Assembly: GCF_964340395.1 (NCBI RefSeq)
Contig: NC_135571.1
Coordinates: forward strand, 4,091,953-4,155,952
DNA from: Glandiceps talaboti
Lineage: Eukaryota > Hemichordata > Enteropneusta > Spengelidae
Reading direction: 5' to 3'
Length of the DNA stretch: 64,000 nucleotides
Shown: piece by piece, positions 24,269 to 36,500 of the stretch
Position numbering within the stretch: position 1 is the stretch's first letter
Layout: every line of letters starts with the position of its first letter
Program-made: the position numbers and the translations under genes
Notes under the pieces: model-generated
Seen by the model: only the letters and a program-made list of their open reading frames with translations
Database searches by the model: none
Told to the model about the DNA's origin: nothing

Positions 24269-24612
24269 CCTGATTGTTATTGGACATAGCCCATAAAATG
24301 ACAATTCATAGGGTATCATTTTATATATGTAGTGCAAAAAGGATTGTTATTGGACAAAACTGTGCAAAACTTAATGTTATCAGGAAAAATTGCCAACAAA
24401 ATGACAATTTATCAGTTTATGGTGCAAAACTGATTGTTATCACACAAAACTGCCAACAAAATGACAACTGATTGATTCCTAGGTGATGGTGCAAACTGAG
24501 ACAAAACCACAAAAATGAAAATTGATACTAGTATATTCACATTACAGTGCAAAACTGATTGTTATCGGACAAAACTGTCTACAAAATGACAATTGATAGT
24601 GTACTAGGTTAT
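24269..24612. repeat. Degenerate tandem repeat of about 70-80 bp
   Basis: About five units carry GTGCAAAACTGATTGTTATC, GGACAAAACTG(C/T) and CAACAAAATGACAATT blocks. The last unit (24548-24600) is the clearest, and internal units are shortened. Confidence 0.75.
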
Positions 24613-24709
24613 CCTGCTGTGATAGCAATAAGAATACATGTATATCATGTGAAAGATATGAGATGTAACTAAAATACATTATACCATGTATATGACAAAT
24701 AGTATATTG

Positions 24710-25190
24710 ATGAAATATCACCGAGCTAAAAATATCACATAGAGTGAAATAAATGACATTATTATTAAAGAAATACTGGTATAGCCTACAGTTTTCAGGT
24801 GTTATACTATGATGTGATGAAAGCCTATATCATGTTATAATACATGCAAGGTACATATATGAGATTTCACCGGGTTTAAAATATCAGAGAGCGAAATAAA
24901 TGACTGTACAGTCATTATTATTAAAGAAATGCTGGTATAGCCTACAGTTTTCAGGTGTTGTATCTATGATGTGATGTCAATCATGTTACAATACATGCAA
25001 GGTACATGTATGAGATTTCACCAGGTTTAAGATATCACAGAGCGAAATACATGTGCTGCACAGTCATTATATATATTTAAGAAATAGCCTACAGTTTACA
25101 GGTGTTATACATGTATGTATCTATCATGTGATGAATGGTACAAGATAATGTAAGATTTCACTGGACTCAAACTATTATACACAGTCATGT
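24710..25190. repeat. Tandem array, three and a half units of about 150 bp
   Basis: Units are anchored at ATCACCGAGCTAAAAATATC (24718), TTTCACCGGGTTTAAAATATC (24866), TTTCACCAGGTTTAAGATATC (25016) and TTTCACTGGACTCAAAC (25155). Shared blocks include AGCGAAATAAATGAC, GGTATAGCCTACAGTTTTCA and ATACATGCAAGGTACAT. Confidence 0.85.
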
Positions 25191-25519
25191 ACATTGTACA
25201 CGTTTCTAAACTGCACTGTACATATCAAAATAGATTCACCAACTTGATTTCATGATTACGGATAATGTATCACAAGCTGGAAATGTTACCTCATCCAAAT
25301 AGTTCGCTATTAACACCCGGCGAAAATATTCAGTCCACTGAAGATGTCAATCTAGTCTAGACAAAACATTTAACATTTCCTGTTTGTGATTACCTTTATA
25401 TATATACACTGTACATGTACTCTGAATTATTATTACTGAAATACAGTCTACACACATCAATATAATTTGTCAGGCAATACTATTATATATGCACCGTAGT
25501 AGTACGAATATACATGTAC

Positions 25520-25637
25520 CATCGTTGCAAACCACGGCCTGTTTTACGGCAACATTCTTAACGAGCCTCCCACAGGAGGATTTATTTCGAAATGTAGTGC
25601 CTAGTGGTAGAAATAATAACTCTGGTTTGCAAGAATG
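25520..25637 (+). mobile_element. Small TIR element, family H, copy 2
   Basis: It starts CATCGTTGCAAACCACGGCC and ends CTCTGGTTTGCAAGAATG; the terminal inverted repeat is about 14 bp. Same length and interior order as 4463..4577. Confidence 0.65.
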
Positions 25638-27600
25638 ACATGTACAAGTACATTGTATGTATTTATCACGATTCTAAAGATACAACATATACCGGGGTAC
25701 TATAGAGATTTCATTAAACCCAAAATGTTAACACTTGTACATGTACATGTATAGTACATGTACTTACTACAGTATGTATATTGAATGTAAATAATTGTCA
25801 CCCAATTCAAGTACGGCTTTACCAAAGTATGATTCACACCCTACAAATACGAAATTTTTCTGAAAGATGAATACAGCCTCCAATGTGTAGAAATAGAATT
25901 TAACAAATTATTTTATACTGGTTCAAGACCCGAGTGAACATCCACATGACTCAGTATTCACACTCACCACCTGTACTGTAAGTTACATGTATAACGAGTG
26001 AATCAAGATCATTGTGTTGTCAAATACTGTTGATTAACGACAATAATAAATTTACCTATCGAATCTGAAATGGCAACTATTACAGAAATATCAAATTCAC
26101 CCAAAGATAATATTCAAATATGATTGGATTTCAAAAAATAATTTACGATATTTCCATTCAAAAGGATACCGAGTGATAATAAACACACTGTTGAGATAGC
26201 TGCACCTGTGATAAACCAAACGATTGATGTTCACAGCTTCAAGTTGAAAGTATCGAGGAGATCAGGAGGAGCTGAGAATCACCCATGTGTGATTACTTGT
26301 ATACGTACGTCCACTGCTCAAACCGTGCCTGGTGGAGTCGACTATGTTCGGTTTAAACCCGGTAAAAAGGACTGATACATGTACTCAGATAAGCCTTGGA
26401 GGTGTCACTCTAACATATGCTTCAAACCAGGAAATTATATCACTAACCAAAGAGGTCAGTCTCTGGTTGCTATGACGATACAACAAGAATATCCGCTCAA
26501 TTAAAGTTAGCGATTTGATCAGTAGAATTTGGTAGCCAAAGTCTAAATAACTGATGACTGCAGTGAATCGTAGATCCTTTCATCAGAGATTCCGGTGTTC
26601 ATCTGCTGGCTGACAATTACTGCTTGTAGACACAGCATACATGTACATGTATGTATGTACGTACGTTACTTGACTTTTACATTGATGATTGGTTAATTTT
26701 AGACATGTGACACAGCTTTAGGCCATCTATGTCATTGGATGAAGTTTTAAGCACATCTGTCAGGATACGAGATTCTCTTCAGAGAAAAAAAAAAGCAATA
26801 ACTTCACTTCCTCAGAGTCTGTTAGTGCGGCTGATGGAAATGGTCTTAATTCAAGTATTTAAGTTATCAGCCCTTATTACAGCGTAGCATCAAATGGCAT
26901 CAACCACTCACGTACATATACTACAATCTAGTGCTGTTTAAAATGGATTCAGTGAATAAGTACAAGTCCGTGCACAACAGCTAAATTACATTCCTCATGT
27001 TGCCATGGAAATAGCTGTTTTAGTCATGAACAGTCAACTATGCTTCTGCTTCAGTCACTGCGTACACAAACACTGGAAAGGCCCATTGTTAAACACAACC
27101 TTGTACAAACAGAACGGCACAAAAGGTAGACGTCATCTGCATACTAATCAAGCAGATGAAAAATTCATGGGGTTCATTCTCACCGTAGTCTGAATGACGG
27201 CATAATATACCGGTACAGGTAAGGAAGTCTATATTGTTTGCATTTCAAAGTGTTGACATAATTTATTATTAAGTTTTGCCTCGTGTTAATGGAATTTTTC
27301 TGCCATAAAAGACCTCAATGTTACATTAGTTGATTGTACGATTGTACATGTCACATATATACAATGTATTGGAGAGGTAACTGTATGAATAGAGTCAACT
27401 TTCCATGACAATCCACCAGCTGTGCAAAATTATAAAGAATTCTACATGTCCCCTTTCCAGCATCTAAATCCGTATAAGCTCTACATCATGATGGTGTGCT
27501 GAAGATTTATTTCTGCACATAAGCGCATATTCTCTAGAGCAAAGTAAGGCCTGACAGGCATTTCGTATTGGCAGGGTGTGACCTTTTAGCTTCTTGAAAA
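25638..27600. other. Mostly single-copy intergenic DNA, locally more GC-balanced
   Basis: From about 26180 to 27230 the sequence is repeat-poor and more balanced in composition than its surroundings. It could hold an untranslated exon or an enhancer, but no open frame, splice pair or motif supports a call. A 62-codon frame at 27005..27193 (ATG in CCATGG) has no motif. Confidence 0.35.
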
Positions 27601-27628
27601 AAATGCAAATTTAGCCCACCTAGATTAA

Positions 27629-27934
27629 GTGATAAAGGCAGTACATGTATATACTGAAAATCAAACTGAAGACAGATACAGTTTTGATGAGTCTAAGACG
27701 AAATACTTAAAACATATACACCAAAGATTGTCAACATTCTGTCCAGTAGCCATCGCAGACATGGAGCATCTTCTCGAGAATCTTGAAGACTTTGAGGGAT
27801 GTACATACATTTGTTCCTTATTAACATTATTAACAAGCATGACTCAACATTTGATGAACCTGATTTGGACTAGACTTTATCGATATCTAATACTTGTATG
27901 TGCTCAACTTGTTGTTACGTCTATCAATAAATGA
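27629..27934 (+). CDS. Unrecognised open frame, 101 codons (doubtful)
   Basis: The frame encodes a hydrophilic, acidic N-terminal half (NQTEDRYSFDESK... up to ...HLLENLEDFEG) and a hydrophobic C-terminal half that could span a membrane. It is not explained by any tandem repeat. The codon after DFEG changes character abruptly, so only the first ~55 codons might be exonic. No family is recognised and no clear splice sites or promoter are seen; chance remains the most likely explanation. Confidence 0.15.
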   Translation: MIKAVHVYTENQTEDRYSFDESKTKYLKHIHQRLSTFCPVAIADMEHLLENLEDFEGCTYICSLLTLLTSMTQHLMNLIWTRLYRYLILVCAQLVVTSINK

Positions 27935-30087
27935 TATTGATACTATGTGTCTCCGTGTGTAGGTTGACTCATTCTGAAGTAATGACAGAAAAGTGTTCTT
28001 GTATCAGTGGAGCTAAATCTTTGTCCATGTCAGTCAGATCGTTATCCTTATCTTATCGTTCAAGTGAGATTTTAGAGCTCTTTTCTTATGGTATGAAGTT
28101 TAAGCAGTTTCTATGGAAACAATCTACTTTTTAAAGCTTTACTAGCTAACATACGAACTAAAAAGGACCAACTGCAATAATATATTTTACAACATTCAGG
28201 AAGTTCAAATGAAAAAATATTTTACTTGATCACCATACACTCAATTTAATGTATTAATATCAAAATGTTTCATACTTTTTAAGAAGTAAAAATCTTATAC
28301 TTTCGCTGTTACTGTGTTCAGGAAAAATAAAACCTATTCACAGTTTTAAAAAAAAATTAAAAAAATAAGGGGTTATTACTACACCAATTTTTTAAATAAT
28401 ATTATTAAAATTTAAAAGAATTAAAAATTAATATTTCCTTGAAAGGAAGACAACAAACCCCAATATTTCTTTTAATCATTTATTGTTTCAAAAGGGTCAA
28501 AAGAATTATCCAGGCAGTGGCTTACTTGTGCCAAAGTTATCTCAGGTTTGAAGAAAGCTGATTATTCAGGGAAACTGGTCATTAAAATAAAATTTGGAAT
28601 AAACAAAACAAGTTTACTGTGAATATTAGTTCATTTTTTTCTTATTTCAATAATACAATGCAATAACATGTTCCTTCACAATAAACTGCATATATATGTA
28701 CATGTATAGCAGTCTTCATTTAACATAATGTAATTTTTGACATTTGAAAAAGGAAAAGTTTCTATTGACATTACTTAAGTATTGAAAAAGTCAATATTTT
28801 TCAAGTACAATAATACATTTGTATATGATAAATCATTTCAACAGCATACTTCAAAGTACATGTATATACACAATGTACACTAATACATCAATATGGTGTA
28901 TACATGTAGTGAATATGATTTTATATTGTGTATACAAATAATATATGTATACTAATATTATAATATACATATTATATGTATTTAATTTAATATATATCAG
29001 TATATATTAATAATACATGTACTCAATTATGTACAATTTATCGAAAATATACTCTTCAGGGATTTAAAAATATTAGCGGGTAAAAATTTTGTCATAACCA
29101 CTGTGCAACTTTGAATTTACATGTACAACAGTGGTACAGATATACTGTACTCTGCTTAACCTAAACTCACTCAAGGGACAAAGAAATCTTGTAAACCTAT
29201 GGTAAATTTATGGCATCTTAAACCTAGAAATGCGTAGGACAGTAACATATAGTTAACTTTGGAATGGTAAACTGGAAAAATAGAAATGGGGGCGTAATCG
29301 TTTGCTGAACACAAAATCATGTGATCACGATGTATGATTTTTATGGGAATTTGCCATTTCAGATAAATATTTATAATAATAACAAAACCCCATGCCATGT
29401 GAGTTTCAGTGTGGGTACTCAAGGATATTTGCTCTCATGATTGAAGTGTTTTCTGCTGTCCATTTTTTTGTTGCTACGTTTTGTGAAAGTAGGGGTGCAG
29501 AGAACACCAGTGTAAATACCCCAAGCATGCTTCACTTGCATTCTCATGTCATGCAGTTCTGCCATAATACTGATTTTTTCTGTAACTTGGGAAATAAAAA
29601 AACTTGTAAAACATTGAATGTTTATAGATGTAGCTTAGGATTACCTAGTGCATGTAGAAGTGTGTATTGTGTACGTCAGCAATTCATCTAATCCATCATA
29701 TACATACATGTATGTATAGGGACAGTGTTTACCCACTGACAGAATTACAAAGCTCCAGAGATGTGACATGACAAAAACAAAATGGATGGTTGTCAAGGTA
29801 TAATACTATTTTGTATTTAGCTACACATGTACATCAGTGGTTACCAGGACAACGTCGAAACCTCACAGGAAGTGGCTCTGTTGGGATACATACACGAACT
29901 ACAAATTATATGCATAATTCAACGATAATTTCTTGGGATTCTAAACTGATGGGTTTAATGAATGTATAATCTAATGCATTATTACCATGGAAACCTGAGT
30001 AATGTATCCTTACATATATTTGATTTTCAGTACTACATGTATCAAAATGAACTCTCAATTCTTAAAGATTAAAAAGTACATGTGCTG
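27935..30087. other. AT-rich intergenic DNA
   Basis: Poly-A/T-rich stretches lie at 28340-28440 and a TA-rich block at 28915-29010. A 99-codon frame at 29392..29691 contains a block (AAATACCCCAAG, then GTCATG(C/A)AGTTCTG) that recurs in inverted-repeat DNA at 53310-53360, so it is partly dispersed repeat. Confidence 0.35.
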
Positions 30088-30172
30088 TATATATATGTAC
30101 ATGTATGTATCATGTATGTATGTACAATGCATGTACATACAGTATGTATGTACATACATATGTATGTACATG
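30088..30172. repeat. TGTA/ACAT-rich microsatellite
   Basis: Interrupted ATGTATGTAC and TACATACATATGTATG units. Two overlapping frames of 85-118 codons that run into the next microsatellite are artefacts. Confidence 0.85.
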
Positions 30173-30264
30173 TCTGTGCATAAGGATAATGCAGTACATG
30201 TATTATTGTATCTGTCTGTGTCTGTCTATTGTATCAAGCTTGACAGCTATCTACATGTACATGT

Positions 30265-30271
30265 GTATCTG

Positions 30272-30338
<67 letters not shown>

Positions 30339-30460
30339 GTCTATCTCTATCTAGCTAGCTAGCTATACATCTATCTATCTATCTAGCTATACATAGATCT
30401 ATCTATAGATGTATCTATCTTCATGTACATGTACCTACATGTATCTATCTATCTACTATG
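30265..30460. repeat. (CTAT)n microsatellite with CTAG-rich flank
   Basis: A pure CTAT run (about 17 units, 30272-30338) is followed by CTAGCTAGCTAG and mixed CTAT/CTATAGAT units to 30460. Confidence 0.95.
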
Positions 30461-32390
30461 ATACATTTTTGACATCAAAATCTTGAATGTCACACACAAC
30501 ACAAGAATCAAAATTGAGAGTAAAGTAGTCAGGTAAATACATGTACATGTATCAATACCATTGATAGATAGAGAGAAAGAGAAAGTATTTGCCACATGTA
30601 AGCTGCCTTGGAGAAAATGAGAGAAACATATTCACATATTTAAGTTATTGAACAAGAATTCTACAAATGTATACATGAATGCCATGAGATGCTAACTTCT
30701 GATGTTGGTAATCCATAATTTAATATCGAATACAATATGATTACTAATGAAAAAAAATATCCTCAAAGCCCATTTGAGTAAATATAAAAATTGACCACAA
30801 GTTAATGTAATAATTCAACTGCTGTTCCAATGTTTGGCAGCACCCCCACCCGTACGATGCTTTTAGTTAAGCTCATAAATGCCACCTGTCCGATATGAGA
30901 AAATATCTTCTAAAGGTTTTAAGTGGTTGGTTAGAATGGAATTCTTTTGATAGATATAGTCACTGTAGAAATACCTGGAGGGTATGTTTTTTTATGCAAT
31001 CTATTTCAGTTGTTATTTATCTAACTTCAATATCTCAACTGTGACATTTTAGAGCAACAACTCTTGAATGAGGCCGAATACAAATCATACATTAGCATCT
31101 TACGCAAGTTTTTCTGAAAATCATCAATAACTCACGAGTGATGTAAATTCTGCTGTTCGCGAATATTTGAATGGAATACACATGTTCTGAAAAATCAATA
31201 ATGTCAATTTGCTAGTTTGATTTCAGATAAAAACACCTTTTAAAACATATTTAATATTATTGCACATCAGTAAGTTGAAAATATGTAAAATTTTGACTTT
31301 GAAGGAAACAATATACACATACACTGTATGGTAGTGTGCATAACATAATTTTGCATTTTTTTCCATAAATATTATTACATTATCATCAGATTTTTAATGC
31401 CCCATTTATTATAATTGTTTTCATCATTCGTATCGAAAATTAATTTCATAGGTACAAAAAAGTTGAAGAAATATATAATTTTGTCTTCAAAAAAATTTGC
31501 AGGATTTTTTTTATGTCACAACCTACATGTACTAGGCTTATTTATATTACCCCAGTATAAAATAAATTTCATATGTACAAAATAATGGCAGAAAAGATCA
31601 TTTTTCTTCAAGTACTCCGGTGAGAATTTCTAGGTTCTGTCTCGAATGCTTATACATGTACAAAACACTACATGTACATATATTTGATGGTTTAGATGAA
31701 TATCTGCACCTTAGATGACAACTTACATAAAGTGGTTTCTTATCAAACTTTGACAGCTTGAATTCTACCGACTTCCAATTTTATCAGATCAAACTCATCA
31801 CATGATACATGTACATTGTGAACTTTCTAAGATTTTATTGACCGACAGAATAAGTCTATAACAATTATGCAAATAAGGTGTTGTCATGGGATACATGTAC
31901 ATTGCGGCATAGCAAACACTGAAACAGTCTTTTGAGATGTACAGAAAAACAACAAATTTATCATACTCTAATCATACATCATACATGTAATTATATTTTA
32001 TATCTATAATAAATTAAACATTGTAAAATTATTTTTGGATTATGTTTATTTTCATTTTTTAAATTTCAACCTTATTGTATTAACCTCTTTGATCTTTATC
32101 GACTAATTTTCGGAGAGCATGTTCTCCAACATGTCAGACATTCCTGACTTTACTTGATTCATTTTTTAAAATGATGTTTGTTGACTGCATTTGTCATAAA
32201 TTCTAAGAAGATGTGTTCTGTTGTCTGCTCAGTTCTTAAAGAAATCGTGTACATTTGTACTTTCAGAGATAACGGACGTACAAAATTCAAACACATCTCA
32301 GCACAATGCCAGGGCAAGGTAGCACAAACATTGAGAGACTGGGTACTCCATCCATTTCCTGTGACAATGACTATATATCTATATTGAGTT
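30461..32390. other. AT-rich intergenic DNA, nothing called
   Basis: No repeat family or gene is recognised. Overlapping frames on both strands at 32159..32422 have no motifs. Confidence 0.35.
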
Positions 32391-32875
32391 AGGGATGATC
32401 CCACACTGTCACACAAGCTCAATAAATGAACTTCGCTCGTTTAAAGGGACTGGGGTCTGGCATCAATGTAATTGCTGAACTTCATTTATGTCCTTCAAAC
32501 AAAATTTTGAGAACTTTCACCCCTTCAATGATACCAGGTTCTGTATTTATGACTGAGATGCTGATAAGTTGATTAAAATTTACTTAGAACAACATGTACA
32601 GTGTCAGGTTTCTGTTATGTGTTTACCATCACGTTTTTACATTGCATCAATCTTAGTGCTACCGCTACAATTTTCATCATGGTTCACATCATCAGGGATC
32701 TCCTCACGCTGGACGGCACTGGACGAGTGCAACATCGACACGTTTATATATGATGATCATATATAAAAGTGTCGATGTTGCACTTGTGAACATTCATTTA
32801 GAGGAAAGGAGGATTTATTCTAAATGAAGGAAGTTCATTTATTGAGCTTATGTGACATTGTGCGATTGCCCCTTT
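32391..32875. mobile_element. Foldback element with 33-bp near-perfect TIRs
   Basis: The left arm (32402-32434, ending CAATAAATGAACTTC) pairs with the inverse at 32830-32862 at 31 of 33 positions, and weaker pairing continues about 11 bp outward. The interior (~395 bp) has no coding capacity but holds the hairpin at 32724. Only one copy is seen in this window, so it could also be a local inverted duplication. Confidence 0.6.
32724..32786. repeat. Near-perfect 63-nt palindrome (hairpin)
   Basis: Two 31-nt arms meet around a single central base at 32755. Left arm core GAGTGCAACATCGACAC, centre TATATATGATGATCATATATA. I paired every position: 29 of 31 match, with one G/A mismatch (32742/32768) and one G/T (32725/32785). 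Confidence 0.9.
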
Positions 32876-33058
32876 ATGAAAATAATAATTACGTATATTG
32901 AATTCTACCAAACAATTAATGTAATTACCAGTGGTGTACAACTTAGATCTATCTCTATAACAAGCATGACTATTCTTTAAAACTACATGTAAAAGGATGT
33001 ACTGAAAACGATGTCAATAGCATTTGTACAAGCACACAAGGCATACATGTACAAGTCT

Positions 33059-33392
33059 GAGAAACTGTCTATTATTGAGAAAATGTACTGAAATTCTGTC
33101 TGTATTATTGAGAAAATGGGCTGTAATTCCTTGAGAAAATGGGCTGAAATTCTATCTATTATTGAGAAAATGGGCTATAATTCTGTCTGTATTATTGAGA
33201 AAATGGGCTGTAATTCTGTGTCTATTGAGAAAATGTACTGAAATTCTGTCTGTATTATTGAGAAAATGGGCTACAATTCGGTCTGTATAATTGAGAAAAT
33301 GGGCTATAATTCTGTCTCTTAATATTATTGAGAAACGAAGTTCCTTGAGAAAATAAGCTGAAATTCTGTCTATTATTGAGAAAATGGAATTC
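33059..33392. repeat. Minisatellite, about 33-bp units
   Basis: About ten imperfect copies of ATTGAGAAAATGGGCTGTAA followed by TTCTGTCTGTATT. Variants alternate GGGCTGTAAT, GTACTGAAAT and GGGCTATAAT, and some units are shortened. Confidence 0.9.
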
Positions 33393-33479
33393 TGATATCA
33401 ATTTGAAAGCAAGCCTTTATTGGAAATTGCTCTCAAATGAAAGCTTCAGGAAAATCAATCTAATTATGACCATATTAAT

Positions 33480-33610
33480 TATTATTAACATTGAACTCAC
33501 AAGTCAAATGTATGTGAATTTTGTAACTTCTATAGATTAATTTATCAATAACATTGAACTCAAGAACCAATGAATTGTATGTGAATTTGGTAACTTGTAT
33601 AAATTAAATA
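33480..33610. repeat. Two-unit direct repeat, about 65 bp
   Basis: AACATTGAACTCACAAGTCAA and AACATTGAACTCAAGAACCAA are each followed by TGTATGTGAATTT(T/G)GTAACTT and a (T)ATA(A/G)ATTAA ending. Confidence 0.8.
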
Positions 33611-34621
33611 ACAATATAAAAAATTGTCTAAATTTCCAAAGCCTAGAAAACCACTCACCTCATCCCAACCCAAACAAAAGTAACTGACAACTGCAGATAT
33701 GTTCGAAAGTCCTTGGCAACAGAACAGAGGCCAGATATGAATACTTTCCTGTGTAATTTTTGTTTGATATGAAGAAACGCTATGTGACCTACCTGACATA
33801 ACATAACATGAAATGAAACTTATTTTAATAATCATCTGTGGCAGTAACATACAAAACTACTACTCTTACATTTTCATCCTACCACATTGAATTATATACA
33901 ATGTCACAAGTGTTGAAGACCACATTTTATTTCACCATGAACAAGGACATGTACTTTTAACCTAGATATTTTCACTACTTGAAATTTTTGTGATTTTACA
34001 ATCTTCAGCTTGTTCTCAAAGACTAATTTTTACTACAGTCTGATACATTGTGTTCATGTGCAAGAAGGCACGTTTAGTCACTACTAATTTCTGCATTTTT
34101 GTTTTCCAGCGAAATACACGAAAATAGTCTTCAGTGAAAATTCGCAGGTTTACAGCATATTAATAACTATTATTGCCCTTTGCAAATGCTGATAAGCTGA
34201 CCAAATTTCTCTTGCAAAAAAAAAAAAATACTGCCAATGGCCATATGCACAACTGAAATCCACTATCTGACAGAGTATACATGTACATGTACATGCAGTG
34301 AGATAAACATGAAAACACCCCTACAGGATACATGGAATATCCTACGTGAATTTAATAGTCTAGTGATTTATGTATATTGTAACATTATATAACCATACAA
34401 ATGTACATGTACCTCATAGACTGTCATAGGAAAAGATCACCTGTTTTGAGAGAAAATCACTCAATTAAATGTACAAATGTACATGTGCAACTCGAAAACC
34501 ACTGATCAGATCGTTTTCATTTCAACAATTTTTCATCTACATGTAAACACTATAACTTATAAGCAATTTGAAATCAATCAATTGAACAGTTTTTCACTTT
34601 AAGTTGTTCACATACAAGCAG

Positions 34622-34633
34622 GCACGCGCGCAC

Positions 34634-34669
<36 letters not shown>
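34622..34669. repeat. (CA)n microsatellite with CG-rich start
   Basis: CACGCGCGCACG leads into CA dinucleotides and ends TATACACAC. Confidence 0.95.
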
Positions 34670-34914
34670 GGAGAAAACTTGATGCCTATACATAAATGTA
34701 GCACACTGAACCTTAGTTCAGTTGTGGTAGGAAATGTTCCCTCAGAACACTGTGAGAAAAATACATTCTTTCTGATTATACATGTACGATGTACTTGCCT
34801 TCAAGACAAACAATTGATTAGAATCTAAATTTAACCTGTTAAAGCTCCCATAAGACATATCAGATAATACACACGACTGTTACAGCTGACGGGCAAGAAA
34901 TCTTAAAATCGGAT

Positions 34915-35031
34915 CAAGAGAATTCCAAAGTCTTGTATAAATAATGGAAAAGAAAATTCCAAACTTCGAAATGTGGGATACCATGATGTAAATTCTGAAA
35001 TTCAAAATGTGGGATCTTGTGAATTCTGAAA

Positions 35032-35112
<81 letters not shown>

Positions 35113-35310
35113 CAACTTAAAGTGAAAAACGTCAGAAAATTCCGATATTTAAAATATGAGATCAAGTGAATTCTAAGATTCCACTTGACAGGTATTTAGA
35201 CAATTCCCCAAACCTAAAATGTTATGTGAAATCAGAAATCCAAAATATGGCATTGCGAAAATTCCATACCTGAAGTTCTACATTGTAAGTAGAATCTTTT
35301 GAATTACATT
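34915..35310. repeat. Degenerate 40-50 bp repeats interrupted by (TG)38
   Basis: Units with AATTC(C/T)(A/G)AA, AAAATGTGGGAT and GTGAATTCTGAAATTC lie on both sides of a pure TG run at 35035..35110. A similar sentence-like pattern (AAAATATGAGATC, AAAATATGGCATTG) continues on the right, so the microsatellite arose inside an older tandem array. Confidence 0.75.
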
Positions 35311-35439
35311 TTATCTCAGGATACAAAATGTCTGAATATGACGAATTGGAACCGAGAAGTAATATTGTAAATTAAGACTAACGCTTCTTGACATCCATTG
35401 AATAATGAATCATGATATAAATTTTTAGTGTTTTTACTT

Positions 35440-35940
35440 TATTACAAACTGCACACTGAGATGAAAATCACCTATGAGGAAAATATGCCACTTTGACTCA
35501 AATTACTAAAGTCTTTCAAGTACGAAAAAAATTATTGTATCAAAATTTTTTGACTTTCAATACAAACTGCAGACTGAAATGAAAACCAACTGTGCGGAAA
35601 ATGGGTCACTTCGTCACAAATTGGTAAGTCTTGCATGTAGGAATGAAATTATAATATAAATTATTTGCAAACTACAGATAATCACCTATGTGGAAAATAG
35701 ATCACTTTGTTACGTCTTGCATGAAAGAAAGAAAATATGGTATCAGAAATTTCAGCTGTAGACTGAAATGAAACCATCTCCATGATACAAATGTAAATGG
35801 GGTCACGACATCTGAAATAGCAACGTCTGAATAGTAAGAAGTCAATTACGGTCAAAAAATTAGATTTTTAATACTAACCATACGAAATGAAAACTATCTC
35901 GATGAAAACAGGTTAACTTGTCTGAAAATTCATCGTGTTC
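35440..35940. repeat. Degenerate tandem repeat of about 110 bp
   Basis: Four worn units share AACTGCAGACTGAAATGAAAA, ACCTATGTGGAAAAT and TCACTTTGTTAC-like blocks (near 35450, 35565, 35670 and 35755). Confidence 0.6.
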
Positions 35941-36162
35941 ATAGGAATAAACGTAACGATTCATAGTCGATTTAACATGCTATTGAAACGTTCATTTCAG
36001 ACGAACGAGAGATCTATTATAGTAATTATGTATGCGACCTGAAGTGATACATTTGACAGTGTCAATATACCTGAATCAATACATCACATACACTATACAG
36101 GTCATTTATTGCCATCAAATGAATCTAATTAGTCATTCAAAAACACGTATCTGTATTGATAT

Positions 36163-36500
36163 AATGTTCAATTTTCCGTGCTATCATTATCATATAAATT
36201 ATTCCACTTAAATAAACAAGTCAATCAAACAAGTAAATGTTGCTTTAAAAAAATTACAATACAGGAAAGGTGATGCCCAGATATTGAAAATTGATATTTT
36301 GATGATGATATTTCTAATAGTTAATGTCATATCATAGGGCAAGATGATGATGATGATCAATTTTCGGAGTCTCATCATAAATTACTCCGCTCATTCAAAG
36401 AAGTCAATGAAACAAGTCGATATTTTTAACACTGTGTATAGGAAAGGTTACCCAGACACTGTAATGTAATTTAGTTAGTGATATTTTTACATGGTAAAGG
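36163..36500. repeat. Two-unit tandem duplication, about 190 bp (diverged)
   Basis: TTCAATTTTCCGTGCTATCA (36167) and ATCAATTTTCGGAGTCTCAT (36357) start the units. Both continue with AAATTA(T/C)TCC(A/G)C, AAACAAGT and AGGAAAGGT(G)A-CCCAGA. A small (GAT)n lies at the junction (36342-36356). Confidence 0.65.

Noticed and set aside
30002-30362. 118- and 85-codon frames rich in Tyr, Leu and Ser
   Set aside because: They are the CTAT and TGTA microsatellites read as codons.
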